Positions 1-6,446 of a stretch of DNA of 6,672 bases are shown here, piece by piece (positions within the stretch are counted from its first letter, which is position 1; each line of letters begins with the position of its first letter). Source of the stretch: an uncultured Eubacteriales bacterium (lineage in GTDB: Bacteria > Bacillota > Clostridia > Christensenellales > DTU072); NCBI GenBank assembly GCA_902766325.1, contig CACXDF010000071.1, forward strand, positions 1 to 6,672, read 5' to 3'. The translations under genes and the position numbers were made by a program. Under the pieces are notes generated by a model. It was given only the letters and a program-made list of their open reading frames with translations, did no database searches and had not been told where the DNA came from.

Positions 1-270
1 ATCAATTATTGTTTTACACACACGCCCGAAGAGATCGCCGACGCCATACGGCCCGGCTTTGCCACAACGGACAGAGACCTGCTTGTCCGCTCGGTCAAGC
101 ACTATATGGAGATCGACGCATGGAAGCCTGTACCCACCATGACGGAAAGCAGTTTCGACAGTCTTCAGAACATTCTGATCGCCGCCGGAAGTATCGACAA
201 AAAAGTCGGATACGGAGCCGATATCGTCGATAACAGTATCGTAGAAGAGATCATTGCGGGGCAATTATGA
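1..270 (+). CDS. ABC importer substrate-binding protein, NMT1/THI5-like, C-terminal fragment
   Basis: The frame is open from the first base and ends at TGA 268-270, giving the last 89 residues of a protein whose start lies outside the window. The segment resembles the C-terminal end of NMT1/THI5-like periplasmic-type binding proteins: a PEEIADAI helix, then a stretch with YMEIDAWKP, then TESSFDSLQNILIAAG, then a terminal helix (DNSIVEEIIAGQL). In this family the lipoprotein captures a small organic solute outside the cell and hands it to the permease. The stop overlaps the start of the ATPase gene in an ATGA arrangement, and ATPase and permease follow, so this is the binding component of one importer. 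The ligand pocket lies upstream of the window, so the substrate (thiamine pyrimidine precursor, sulfonate, nitrate-like or other) cannot be decided. Family call is good, ligand unknown. Confidence 0.82.
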   Translation: MNYCFTHTPEEIADAIRPGFATTDRDLLVRSVKHYMEIDAWKPVPTMTESSFDSLQNILIAAGSIDKKVGYGADIVDNSIVEEIIAGQL

Positions 271-1061
271 CTTTACTCGAATTGAAAGACGTATGTTTTT
301 CTTATCACTCGAAAGACGCCGAAACGACTGCCGTCGATAACGTCTCTTTTACGGTCGACGAAGGCGAATTCGTCGGTATCATCGGACCGTCCGGCTGCGG
401 AAAAACGACCATACTCAATTTACTTGCCGGCATCTACTCACCCGCTTCGGGCACCATCCTGCTGAATGGGAAAAAAGTCTCCGAATCGACCTCGAAAATC
501 GGTTTGATGCCGCAACGGGATCAGCTGTTCCCCTGGAGAACGATCGAAAGCAACGTCCTTCTTGGGCCCGAAGTGCTCGGGAAAAGAAACCGCGAGACAA
601 AAAAATACGCCTTGCTGCTCTTACGTAAATACGGTTTGGGCGATTTTATCAAAAAGTACCCGTCCGAACTCAGCGGCGGAATGCGTCAGCGTTCCGCCCT
701 GATAAGGACTTTGGTCCTAAAGCCGGATATCTTACTTTTGGACGAACCGTTCTCAGCATTGGACTTTCAAACTCGCATCGTCGTTTGCGACGACGTCCAC
801 AGCATTATCAAACAAGAAAAAAAGACGGCGGTGATAGTAAGTCACGATATAAACGAATGCGTCTCTTTATGCGATAAGATCATTGTCCTGACCAAACGTC
901 CCGCGCACGTTCTCGAAATAATCAGGATCGATCTGAATAAGACCATGTCCCCTCTCAAGCGACGGGAAAGTCAAGCGTTTCCCGAATACTTTAAAAAAAT
1001 ATGGAAATTACTGGAGGATAAAAATGAGCGAAGCACAACGAAAATATCTGAAAAAACGTAA
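267..1061 (+). CDS. ABC transporter ATP-binding protein (SsuB/TauB/ThiZ-type)
   Basis: A 264-aa cytoplasmic ATPase that energises the importer. All nucleotide-binding motifs are present: Walker A GPSGCGKTT (residues 40-48), Q-loop Gln83 followed by a LFPWRT segment typical of the nitrate/sulfonate/taurine group, signature LSGGMRQR (135-142), Walker B DILLLDEP (154-161), D-loop SALD (163-166) and H-loop His193. FSALDFQTR after Walker B is a hallmark of this subgroup. The start ATG overlaps the TGA of the binding protein (ATGA), implying translational coupling; only a GGGG stretch just upstream serves as a weak ribosome site. The last 12 codons lie inside the permease gene, so the C-terminal tail (about residues 250-264) is constrained by the overlap. 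Function as an importer ATPase is secure; the transported compound is not. Confidence 0.93.
   Translation: MTLLELKDVCFSYHSKDAETTAVDNVSFTVDEGEFVGIIGPSGCGKTTILNLLAGIYSPASGTILLNGKKVSESTSKIGLMPQRDQLFPWRTIESNVLLGPEVLGKRNRETKKYALLLLRKYGLGDFIKKYPSELSGGMRQRSALIRTLVLKPDILLLDEPFSALDFQTRIVVCDDVHSIIKQEKKTAVIVSHDINECVSLCDKIIVLTKRPAHVLEIIRIDLNKTMSPLKRRESQAFPEYFKKIWKLLEDKNERSTTKISEKT
1013..1017 (+). promoter_or_regulatory. Ribosome binding site of the permease gene
   Basis: GGAGG lies 6 nt before the ATG at 1024 and inside the coding sequence of the ATPase. It fixes the permease start at 1024 and shows that the 38-nt gene overlap is real rather than an annotation artefact. Confidence 0.8.
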
Positions 1062-1818
1062 AATACGTATCGTTATTACCCATCTTTTCAGGATATGCCT
1101 ACTTGCAGCCTTTATCGGCGGATGGGAGCTTATCGCGCGTTATAACGTGGTCGATCCGTTTATCATTTCTTCGCCGTCGAGGATCGTACGGATCATCGGA
1201 ACGCTCGACCGGAGCGGCGAACTCAATAAGCACGTAATCGCTTCTTTATACGAAACGATAGCCGGCTTTTTGATCGCTACCGCCGCGGGAAGCGTTTTTG
1301 CGATCATTTTATGGTGGAGCGATCTCCTTCGAGACGTTCTCGAACCGTATATTATCACGTTGAATTCTTTACCGAAGATCGCTCTCGGCCCCATTATCAT
1401 CGTATGGATGGGCATCGGAAAGCCGGCGATCATATTTATGGCGGTACTGATCTGTATCATTATCACGATCATCAGCATGCTGTCCGGATTTTGTTCCGTC
1501 GATAAAGAAAAGATCATGCTCCTTAAATCCATGCACGCGAATAAATTCAAGATCTTGACAAAACTGATCCTTCCGGCCAACATACCGACCCTCATATCCG
1601 TTTTAAAAATAAACGTAGGATTAAGTTGGGTCGGATCCATCATTGGAGAATACCTTAGTTCGCGCGAGGGTCTCGGCTACCTGATCGTATACGGTTCTCA
1701 GATCTTCCAACTTGACCTAGTCATGGCAAGCACGGTCATACTATGCGTTCTCGCCGGAGGAATGTACGCCGCCGTCGCAATACTGGAAAAGATAGTGCGA
1801 AAAAAATTCGGACAATAA
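1024..1818 (+). CDS. ABC transporter permease (SsuC/TauC/ThiX-type, BPD family)
   Basis: A 264-aa integral membrane permease of the binding-protein-dependent transport family. After a basic N-terminus (residues 6-15) the first membrane helix is at about 16-38 and contains the conserved GGWE. Further hydrophobic stretches are at about 78-98, 110-130, 134-153, 187-207 and 230-253. The conserved run from Pro108 (LNSLPKIALGP, then WMGIGK) and the cytoplasmic coupling loop ending in LILP at 184 identify the SsuC/TauC/ThiX group. The coupling loop has His171 where a Gly is normally found. A GGAGG site 6 nt upstream supports the ATG at 1024, which lies 38 nt inside the ATPase gene. It is the last gene of the importer operon and is followed at once by a hairpin terminator. 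Likely forms a homodimer with two ATPase subunits. Substrate unknown. Confidence 0.92.
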   Translation: MSEAQRKYLKKRKIRIVITHLFRICLLAAFIGGWELIARYNVVDPFIISSPSRIVRIIGTLDRSGELNKHVIASLYETIAGFLIATAAGSVFAIILWWSDLLRDVLEPYIITLNSLPKIALGPIIIVWMGIGKPAIIFMAVLICIIITIISMLSGFCSVDKEKIMLLKSMHANKFKILTKLILPANIPTLISVLKINVGLSWVGSIIGEYLSSREGLGYLIVYGSQIFQLDLVMASTVILCVLAGGMYAAVAILEKIVRKKFGQ

Positions 1819-1820
1819 AA

Positions 1821-1844
1821 AATCGGCATTGAAAAATGCCGATT
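1821..1844. terminator. Bidirectional hairpin terminator between convergent operons
   Basis: A perfect 10-bp stem (AATCGGCATT, 1821-1830, pairing with AATGCCGATT, 1835-1844) closes a 4-nt loop, GAAA on the + strand. It begins 2 nt after the permease stop and lies 22 nt beyond the dapA stop. Read on the - strand, the stem is followed by a U-rich run (TTTTATTG), a good intrinsic terminator for dapA. On the + strand the tail (CATTATATT) is weaker but still A/T-rich. Confidence 0.85.
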
Positions 1845-1866
1845 CATTATATTAAAAATTGTTTTT

Positions 1867-2757
1867 TTACACGTTCAAGCCGCACTTACGCATTTCTTCA
1901 AGCAGATGCGCTTTGTGCGCTTCTTCCATTTCGGTAAGGGGCAAACGAATATTGTTTTCGCAAAAACCGAGAGCGTGCATGGCCGCTTTGACGGGAATGG
2001 GGTTGACTTCGGAAAAAAGCGCCTTGATAAGCGGCAACAGTTCAAGCTGCATTTGCGCGCTGCCTTTAACGTCGCCTTTAAAAAACTTTCTGCAAAGTTC
2101 GACTGTCTCTTTCGGCAAAACGTTACTGAGAACGGAAATTACGCCCTTAGCTCCCATGGACATCATAGGAACGATCTGGTCGTCGTTACCGCTGTAGATA
2201 TCGAGTTTGTCGCCGACGAGTCCCATCGTTTCGACCATTTGGGCGATATTGCCGTTCGCTTCTTTGATGGCGGCGATATTGGGGTGATCGGCAAGCACGG
2301 CGTAAGTCGAAGGCTCGATATTCATCGAAGTACGACTGGGCACGTTATAGAGAATGACCGGAACGGTACTTGCGTCCGCGATCTGCGTAAACATTTTTAT
2401 AAGTCCCGATTGCGTGCACTTATTATAATAAGGCGTCACGCACAGGAGCGCGTCTGCGCCGGATGCGCACGCGCAACGCGCAAGGTCAAGCGCATAAGAA
2501 GTATCGTTACTGCCCGCGCCGGCAATGATCGGCACGCGACCGGCCGCTATTTTGCACGCGTAAGTAATGGCATCGCGGTGTTCCGCGTCGGTAAGAGTGG
2601 ACGACTCGCCCGTTGTTCCGCAGACGACAAGAGCCTGAACTCCGCTTTCGATCTGCCAATTGATCAAACGGTAAAAACTCTCGTAATCTATGCCGCCGTC
2701 ATTGAACGGAGTGATCAATGCCGTAGCGACGCCTTCAAACAAAGTTTTCTTTTTCAT
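1867..2757 (-). CDS. dapA: 4-hydroxy-tetrahydrodipicolinate synthase (dihydrodipicolinate synthase)
   Basis: A 296-aa cytoplasmic (beta/alpha)8-barrel lyase that condenses pyruvate with aspartate semialdehyde, the first committed step to diaminopimelate and lysine. Visible landmarks are GTTGES (47-52) with Thr48, TPYYN with Tyr111, YNVPSRT (137-143) with Tyr137 and Arg142, the Schiff-base lysine Lys165 in IKEA, and NPIPVK near the C-terminus. Length matches the family (about 290-300). The frame stays open upstream to an ATG at 2823, but the start at 2757 is chosen because AGGAG lies 10 nt before it, the protein then begins at the family position (KKKTLFEGVATALITPF), and the upstream extension would span the promoter and the nnr stop. 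It has its own promoter and ends before the shared hairpin. Residue 88, equivalent to E. coli Glu84 in the lysine site, is Tyr, which suggests weak or absent lysine feedback (inference). Confidence 0.96.
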   Translation of the reverse strand: MKKKTLFEGVATALITPFNDGGIDYESFYRLINWQIESGVQALVVCGTTGESSTLTDAEHRDAITYACKIAAGRVPIIAGAGSNDTSYALDLARCACASGADALLCVTPYYNKCTQSGLIKMFTQIADASTVPVILYNVPSRTSMNIEPSTYAVLADHPNIAAIKEANGNIAQMVETMGLVGDKLDIYSGNDDQIVPMMSMGAKGVISVLSNVLPKETVELCRKFFKGDVKGSAQMQLELLPLIKALFSEVNPIPVKAAMHALGFCENNIRLPLTEMEEAHKAHLLEEMRKCGLNV

Positions 2758-2767
2758 ATCTATTGCA

Positions 2768-2772
2768 CTCCT
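2768..2772 (-). promoter_or_regulatory. Ribosome binding site of dapA
   Basis: AGGAG on the - strand (within CAAAGGAGT), 10 nt before the ATG at 2757. It decides the dapA start against the longer in-frame alternative at 2823. Confidence 0.8.
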
Positions 2773-2782
2773 TTGTGATAAT

Positions 2783-2811
2783 ATATTATGTGAAAAGAAA
2801 ATAATTGTCAA
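2783..2811 (-). promoter_or_regulatory. Sigma-70-type promoter of dapA
   Basis: On the - strand a perfect -35 box TTGACA (2811-2806) is followed by a 17-nt spacer and a -10 box TAATAT (2788-2783, 4 of 6 consensus positions including the most conserved ones). Transcription would begin near 2776, giving a leader of roughly 20 nt that contains the AGGAG. The -35 box overlaps the nnr stop codon (TGA, 2810-2808). dapA can therefore be transcribed independently of the genes upstream. Confidence 0.75.
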
Positions 2812-4265
2812 ACCATTCGACAACTTTCCCGCAAAAATATTATCGCAGGCCGGATAGAGTCGACGGTATCCTTTGCCGTCATACCGATATCCGTAAAATA
2901 TTTTTGCGCAATCTCTCCCGAAATTCCATTTAATATTGTAGCGTATGCTACGGATTTTAATATATTATTATACTTTTGTCCGACGATCGCCGTCATAATG
3001 CCCAAGAGCACGTCGCCGCTCCCGGCGGTGGCCATACCGGCGCAACCGCGATTCGTCAAAAAGACCGTCTCGCCGTCCGTAACAATAGTCGACGGTCCCT
3101 TCAAGACGGTAATACACTTGTGCTTTACGGAAAAGTCGATCGCCGTTTCCGACGGATGAGCACGAACGTCTTCAACGCTTATTCCCGCGAGCATAGCCAT
3201 CTCGCCGAAATGCGGAGTAACGATCAACCCTTTATCATAGTTCGGAAGACCGAGCGACTTCCACGCGAACAGTCCGTCCGCATCCAAGATGATCGGGCAA
3301 TCCGAAATACGAAAAATATCGCTTAATAAAGCGGCCCTGTCTTTTGATCTTCCCCATCCGCATCCCACGCCGACACAAGAAACGTTTTTCAACGCTTTTT
3401 CCGCTTCTTTTTCGGAAAAAAGAGTACTTTCTAACATATACGGAGATATGGAAGGAACGATCTTCTCGGGCACGACGAGTTTTACGACGCCGCTTCCCGA
3501 ATAAACGGCCGAAGACGCGAGATTTGATAATTTGATCGCGCCGGAATAGTTTTCCGATCCGCCGAAAAGCGCGATATACCCGTACTTACCTTTATGAGAG
3601 TCGTTTTTTCTCGGCTTAATAAATTCGGCGCAATCTTCCGGTTCGAGCAGAGCGCCGACGTTACCTTCAAACCCAAGAGGCAAAACGATCGTTTCTTTAG
3701 CATAGTCTTTACCGCCGTTAAGATATAAGCCGTATTTAGAAAAGCCAACGGTAAAAACTTTATCGGCGACGATCGCCTTTTCGGCAACTCCGTTATCCGC
3801 GTTCAAGCCGCTCGGTACGTCTGCCGAAAAAACGGTAAGGCCGGAACCGTTCACGCTATCGATGATCCGCTTCGTTTCTTCATTCGGTTCGCCGTGAAAG
3901 CCGATACCAAATAAGCAATCAAGAATGACGTCGAATTTTATAAATTCAATATTTTTGTATCCATAGATACATTTAACATTTAAATTTATACATTCGTCAT
4001 AATACTTGCGTCCGTTTTCGGAAAACTTTTCGTAGGGGATCCAAAGAGTTATTTCTTTCCCTTTCCGAGTCAGTTCGCACGCGGCGGCATATCCGTCACC
4101 GGCATTGTTTCCCGTTCCGCAAAGTATCAGAATCTTATTATACTTTTCCAGATTTTTTGCCAATAAACGACCGACAACGCCCATCAATTCATAAGGCGTT
4201 GTCCCGTTCGTAAATATTTGTTCTTCCGATAGTCGCGTTTGCGCTACCGTTGCCACTTGTTTCAT
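2808..4265 (-). CDS. nnr: Bifunctional NAD(P)HX epimerase / ADP-dependent NAD(P)HX dehydratase
   Basis: A 485-aa cytoplasmic metabolite-repair enzyme that restores NADH/NADPH from their hydrated forms. The N-terminal YjeF_N epimerase domain (about 1-200) shows CGTGNNAGDGY (49-59), DCLFGIG (116-122) and DVPSGL (149-154). The C-terminal ribokinase-like dehydratase domain (about 210-485) shows HKGKYG with FGGSENYSGA (224-243), GSGVVKLVVP (256-265), ILDADGL (325-331), TPHFGEM (349-355), VLKG (386-389) and GMATAGSGDVL (409-419) with the presumed catalytic Asp417. Length is usual for the fused form. Its ATG shares one base with the stop of the upstream FAD dehydrogenase (TAATG) and has no clear Shine-Dalgarno of its own, so it probably depends on re-initiation by ribosomes finishing that gene. 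An oddity is that the usual ERAG of the first helix reads GVVG (29-32). Confidence 0.95.
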   Translation of the reverse strand: MKQVATVAQTRLSEEQIFTNGTTPYELMGVVGRLLAKNLEKYNKILILCGTGNNAGDGYAAACELTRKGKEITLWIPYEKFSENGRKYYDECINLNVKCIYGYKNIEFIKFDVILDCLFGIGFHGEPNEETKRIIDSVNGSGLTVFSADVPSGLNADNGVAEKAIVADKVFTVGFSKYGLYLNGGKDYAKETIVLPLGFEGNVGALLEPEDCAEFIKPRKNDSHKGKYGYIALFGGSENYSGAIKLSNLASSAVYSGSGVVKLVVPEKIVPSISPYMLESTLFSEKEAEKALKNVSCVGVGCGWGRSKDRAALLSDIFRISDCPIILDADGLFAWKSLGLPNYDKGLIVTPHFGEMAMLAGISVEDVRAHPSETAIDFSVKHKCITVLKGPSTIVTDGETVFLTNRGCAGMATAGSGDVLLGIMTAIVGQKYNNILKSVAYATILNGISGEIAQKYFTDIGMTAKDTVDSIRPAIIFLRESCRMV

Positions 4266-5641
4266 TATTTTGTCAACGTGTTGGCAAGATGCACGCCCAT
4301 GACCGAAGACATCATCAGTCCGCGCGTCCAGCCGCTCGAGTCACCCAAACAGTAGAGATTTTCGACCGTCGTTTTCAATTTATCGTCCATAACGATACGG
4401 TTGCTGTAGAATTTGATCTCCGGCGCATACAAAAGCGTTTCGCTTCCGCCGAAACCGGGGAATATCTTGTCGACTTGAGAAATAAATTCCAAAATAGAAA
4501 TCATCGTTCTGTACGGCATTGCGCTGGTGATATCGCCCGCAACGGCGTCCACGAGGGTGGGACGGACGTTACCCATGGCCAGCTCTTTTTGCCACGTTCT
4601 CTTACCGCAACGAATATCGCCCAGTCTTTGAACAAGGATGTGCCCGTCGCCCAGCATATTCAGCAGTTGTCCGACTTTCTGCGCGTACAAAATAGGTTGA
4701 TTAAAAGGCGTAGAGAAGTGATGCGAGCAAAGGATGGCAAGGTTTGTATTCTGCGACTTTACTTCTTTAAATGCGTGACCGTTGACGAGCGCCAGATTAT
4801 CCTCGTAGTTTTCCTGCGCGACGAAGCCGCCCGGGTTCTGACAGAATGTTCTGACCTTATTGAAGAACGGCTTCGGATATCCGATCAATTTGGACTCGTA
4901 CAAAGCCTTATTAACTTCTTCCATGATCTCGTTTCTTAATTCCACTCTGACGCCGATATCGACGTTACCCGATTCGGACGCGATCTTATGAACGCGGCAC
5001 ATTTGATCGAGCCAATCGGCGCCCCTTCTGCCCGTAGCTACGACGGTTATATCGGCATAGTATTCTTTATCGCCGACGACGACGCCCTTGCAGACGTTAT
5101 CCTTAATGATAAGATCGGTCACAAGCGACTCCGAAAAAAGGCTTACGCCGTTATCGGTCAAATAATGTTGCAGTTTCAGATAAAGCGCGTGCGCTTTTTC
5201 GGTACCGAGGTGACGAATGGGACAATCAACCAGTTTCAGATCGGCGACGATGGCGCGGCGTCTGATCTCTTTGATCTTTTCGATATCTTCCACCCCTTCG
5301 ACATGCTCGTCCGCGCCGAACTTAAGGTATATCTTATCCGTATAGTCGATAAGATCCTGCGCATGATCCGCGCCGATAAGATCGGGCAGATCGCCTCCTA
5401 CTTCTCTGCTGAGCGACAATTTTCCGTCGCTGAAAGCGCCTGCGCCCGCAAAACCCGCGGTGATATTACAGCACGGCTTGCATTGCACGCATTTTTTGGT
5501 AATGTTTTTCGGACATGAACGTTTTTCAAGCGTTTTCCCTTCTTCAAATATGGCGATTTTACCGGAAAAACCTTTTTCAAGAAGCTGATACGCGGTAAAG
5601 ATACCTGCCGGACCGGCACCAACGATGATCACGTCAAACAT
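4265..5641 (-). CDS. FAD-dependent dehydrogenase, COG2509-type, with N-terminal cysteine cluster
   Basis: A 458-aa putative flavoprotein oxidoreductase of the uncharacterised FAD-dependent dehydrogenase group (COG2509-like). An N-terminal Rossmann FAD motif DVIIVGAGPAG (3-13) is followed by a cysteine group in RSCPKN, CVQC and KPCC (Cys43, 51, 54, 57, 58), then GAGAFSDGKL (66-75), a VVATGRRG segment mid-protein, and a C-terminal FAD motif LYCLGDSSGWTRGL (429-442). No membrane segment or signal peptide is seen. A GTG start at 5650 is possible, but GGAGA abuts it with no spacing, whereas the ATG at 5641 lies 9 nt downstream; the ATG is preferred. The stop overlaps the nnr start (TAATG), pointing to co-expression with cofactor repair. 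The substrate is unknown for the family. The cysteines might bind a metal or Fe-S cluster or act as a redox disulfide; this is inference. Confidence 0.85.
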   Translation of the reverse strand: MFDVIIVGAGPAGIFTAYQLLEKGFSGKIAIFEEGKTLEKRSCPKNITKKCVQCKPCCNITAGFAGAGAFSDGKLSLSREVGGDLPDLIGADHAQDLIDYTDKIYLKFGADEHVEGVEDIEKIKEIRRRAIVADLKLVDCPIRHLGTEKAHALYLKLQHYLTDNGVSLFSESLVTDLIIKDNVCKGVVVGDKEYYADITVVATGRRGADWLDQMCRVHKIASESGNVDIGVRVELRNEIMEEVNKALYESKLIGYPKPFFNKVRTFCQNPGGFVAQENYEDNLALVNGHAFKEVKSQNTNLAILCSHHFSTPFNQPILYAQKVGQLLNMLGDGHILVQRLGDIRCGKRTWQKELAMGNVRPTLVDAVAGDITSAMPYRTMISILEFISQVDKIFPGFGGSETLLYAPEIKFYSNRIVMDDKLKTTVENLYCLGDSSGWTRGLMMSSVMGVHLANTLTK

Positions 5642-5650
5642 AGTATTCAC

Positions 5651-5656
5651 TCTCCG
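5651..5656 (-). promoter_or_regulatory. Ribosome binding site deciding the FAD dehydrogenase start
   Basis: CGGAGA on the - strand. The GTG at 5650-5648 follows it directly, too close to be used, while the ATG at 5641 has a normal 9-nt spacing. Confidence 0.7.
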
Positions 5657-5686
5657 TTTTTTATTGTATCGACGTTTTTCACGTCG

Positions 5687-6445
5687 TTACTGTTTATTGA
5701 GCAGCCATTCCGCCTGATCGGGGCGATTAAAGCTCTCTCTGATCGCCCAAAGAATCGATTCTTTTATTCCTTCGCGACAAAGCGGCTGTTTTTCGCGTCC
5801 GTATGCGGCGAAGGTCGTATCGCCGAAAAGGCATATCGTTTCACCGGACAGTTTTTCCTCGGCGAAAAAAGCCTGAGATATAATACCACCGACGAGACTA
5901 TTTGTCAAAACAATATCTTCAATATTATTTTCAGCTTGACCTTTGCATAAATAATCGGATAAGAATGCGTATCGGATAGGCACGTTAAGGTAGTCTTGAG
6001 CAACGTCCTGCACAACGTAACGCCACAGTTTTCCCGTTTCGAGCATATCCGCACAATCCACGGCGATCATGCTTTTATTATATTTTTCAGCCCACTCGAA
6101 AGCCGTTCTCGCGGTCTTTTCGATCTCTAATTCCGGATAACGGATCAAATCGTACGCTTCGCGCCCGGAATTGCCTCTTTTTATTCCGCTTTCTTTACGT
6201 TGTCCGTATGCGTCGATAAAGATATCTTGCGAATAAAGTCGCGCGACGGTATGTAAACGAAGACTCCTGGCAAGGCAAAAAGCGTTTTCCCCGCAAAAAA
6301 GAAGGGCTCCCGCTCCTTTACAATTTTCGAGCGAATCGTCCGAATAAAGACGATATTCGTCGCCAAATTCCGAAAAAAGGCTCTCAGCGTATCGAAACGC
6401 ATCTTCGTTTTCTTTTCCCTTATAAAAGGCGATCTCTTTCGACAT
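5687..6445 (-). CDS. Compact isopropylmalate/isocitrate dehydrogenase-like protein, probably catalytically inactive
   Basis: A 252-aa protein that follows 3-isopropylmalate dehydrogenase (LeuB, about 350 aa) in outline but is about 100 residues shorter. The first strand KEIAFY (3-8) matches the LeuB start without its GDGIGPEV loop. The clearest match is residues 98-150: AYDLIRYPELEIEKTARTAF, then SMIAVDCADMLETGKLWRYVV, where LeuB has the SVDKANVLETSRLWREVV-type block. The catalytic Lys of that block is Cys131. The metal-binding NLFGDILSD motif reads SLVGGIISQ (183-191), so both Asp are lost (Gly187, Gln191); Asp164 may match the third. The VRELTGGIYFG segment and the GSAPDIAGK nucleotide loop are absent. 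The frame is intact with no stops. It begins 2 nt after the leuA stop without a clear Shine-Dalgarno, so it is probably translated by coupling. Fold relationship is fairly sure from motif order; function is not known. Confidence 0.72.
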   Translation of the reverse strand: MSKEIAFYKGKENEDAFRYAESLFSEFGDEYRLYSDDSLENCKGAGALLFCGENAFCLARSLRLHTVARLYSQDIFIDAYGQRKESGIKRGNSGREAYDLIRYPELEIEKTARTAFEWAEKYNKSMIAVDCADMLETGKLWRYVVQDVAQDYLNVPIRYAFLSDYLCKGQAENNIEDIVLTNSLVGGIISQAFFAEEKLSGETICLFGDTTFAAYGREKQPLCREGIKESILWAIRESFNRPDQAEWLLNKQ

Positions 6446-6446
6446 T

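Noticed and set aside
9..233. Arg-rich 74-codon frame at the left end
   Set aside because: It is out of frame within the binding-protein C-terminus, which has clear family resemblance in the other frame.
1140..1643. Open frame of 167 codons on the - strand opposite the permease
   Set aside because: The permease frame has clear family motifs; the antisense translation mirrors it and shows no domain.
1906..2778. Open frame of 290 codons on the + strand, antisense to the whole of dapA
   Set aside because: It lies exactly opposite a well-supported dapA, is rich in Arg, His, Phe and Val with no recognisable motif, and has no ribosome site; it is a by-product of codon use in dapA.
2758..2823. N-terminal extension of dapA to the ATG at 2823
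   Set aside because: It would overlap the nnr stop and the promoter, lacks a ribosome site, and adds residues before the normal family start.
4271..4276. TTGACA on the - strand at the end of the FAD gene as a -35 box for nnr
   Set aside because: No acceptable -10 box 16-18 nt downstream, and the position would place the transcript start inside the nnr coding sequence.
4250..4939. Open frame of 229 codons on the + strand opposite the FAD dehydrogenase
   Set aside because: Arg/His-rich translation with no motif, opposite a conserved flavoprotein.
4988..5518. Open frame of 176 codons on the + strand opposite the FAD dehydrogenase
   Set aside because: Same reason: shadow of a real gene, no ribosome site or family resemblance.
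5670..5686. 6-bp hairpin (CGACGT / ACGTCG) between the LeuB-like gene and the FAD gene
   Set aside because: Short stem without a U-tract on the - strand, so not a convincing terminator; may be chance.
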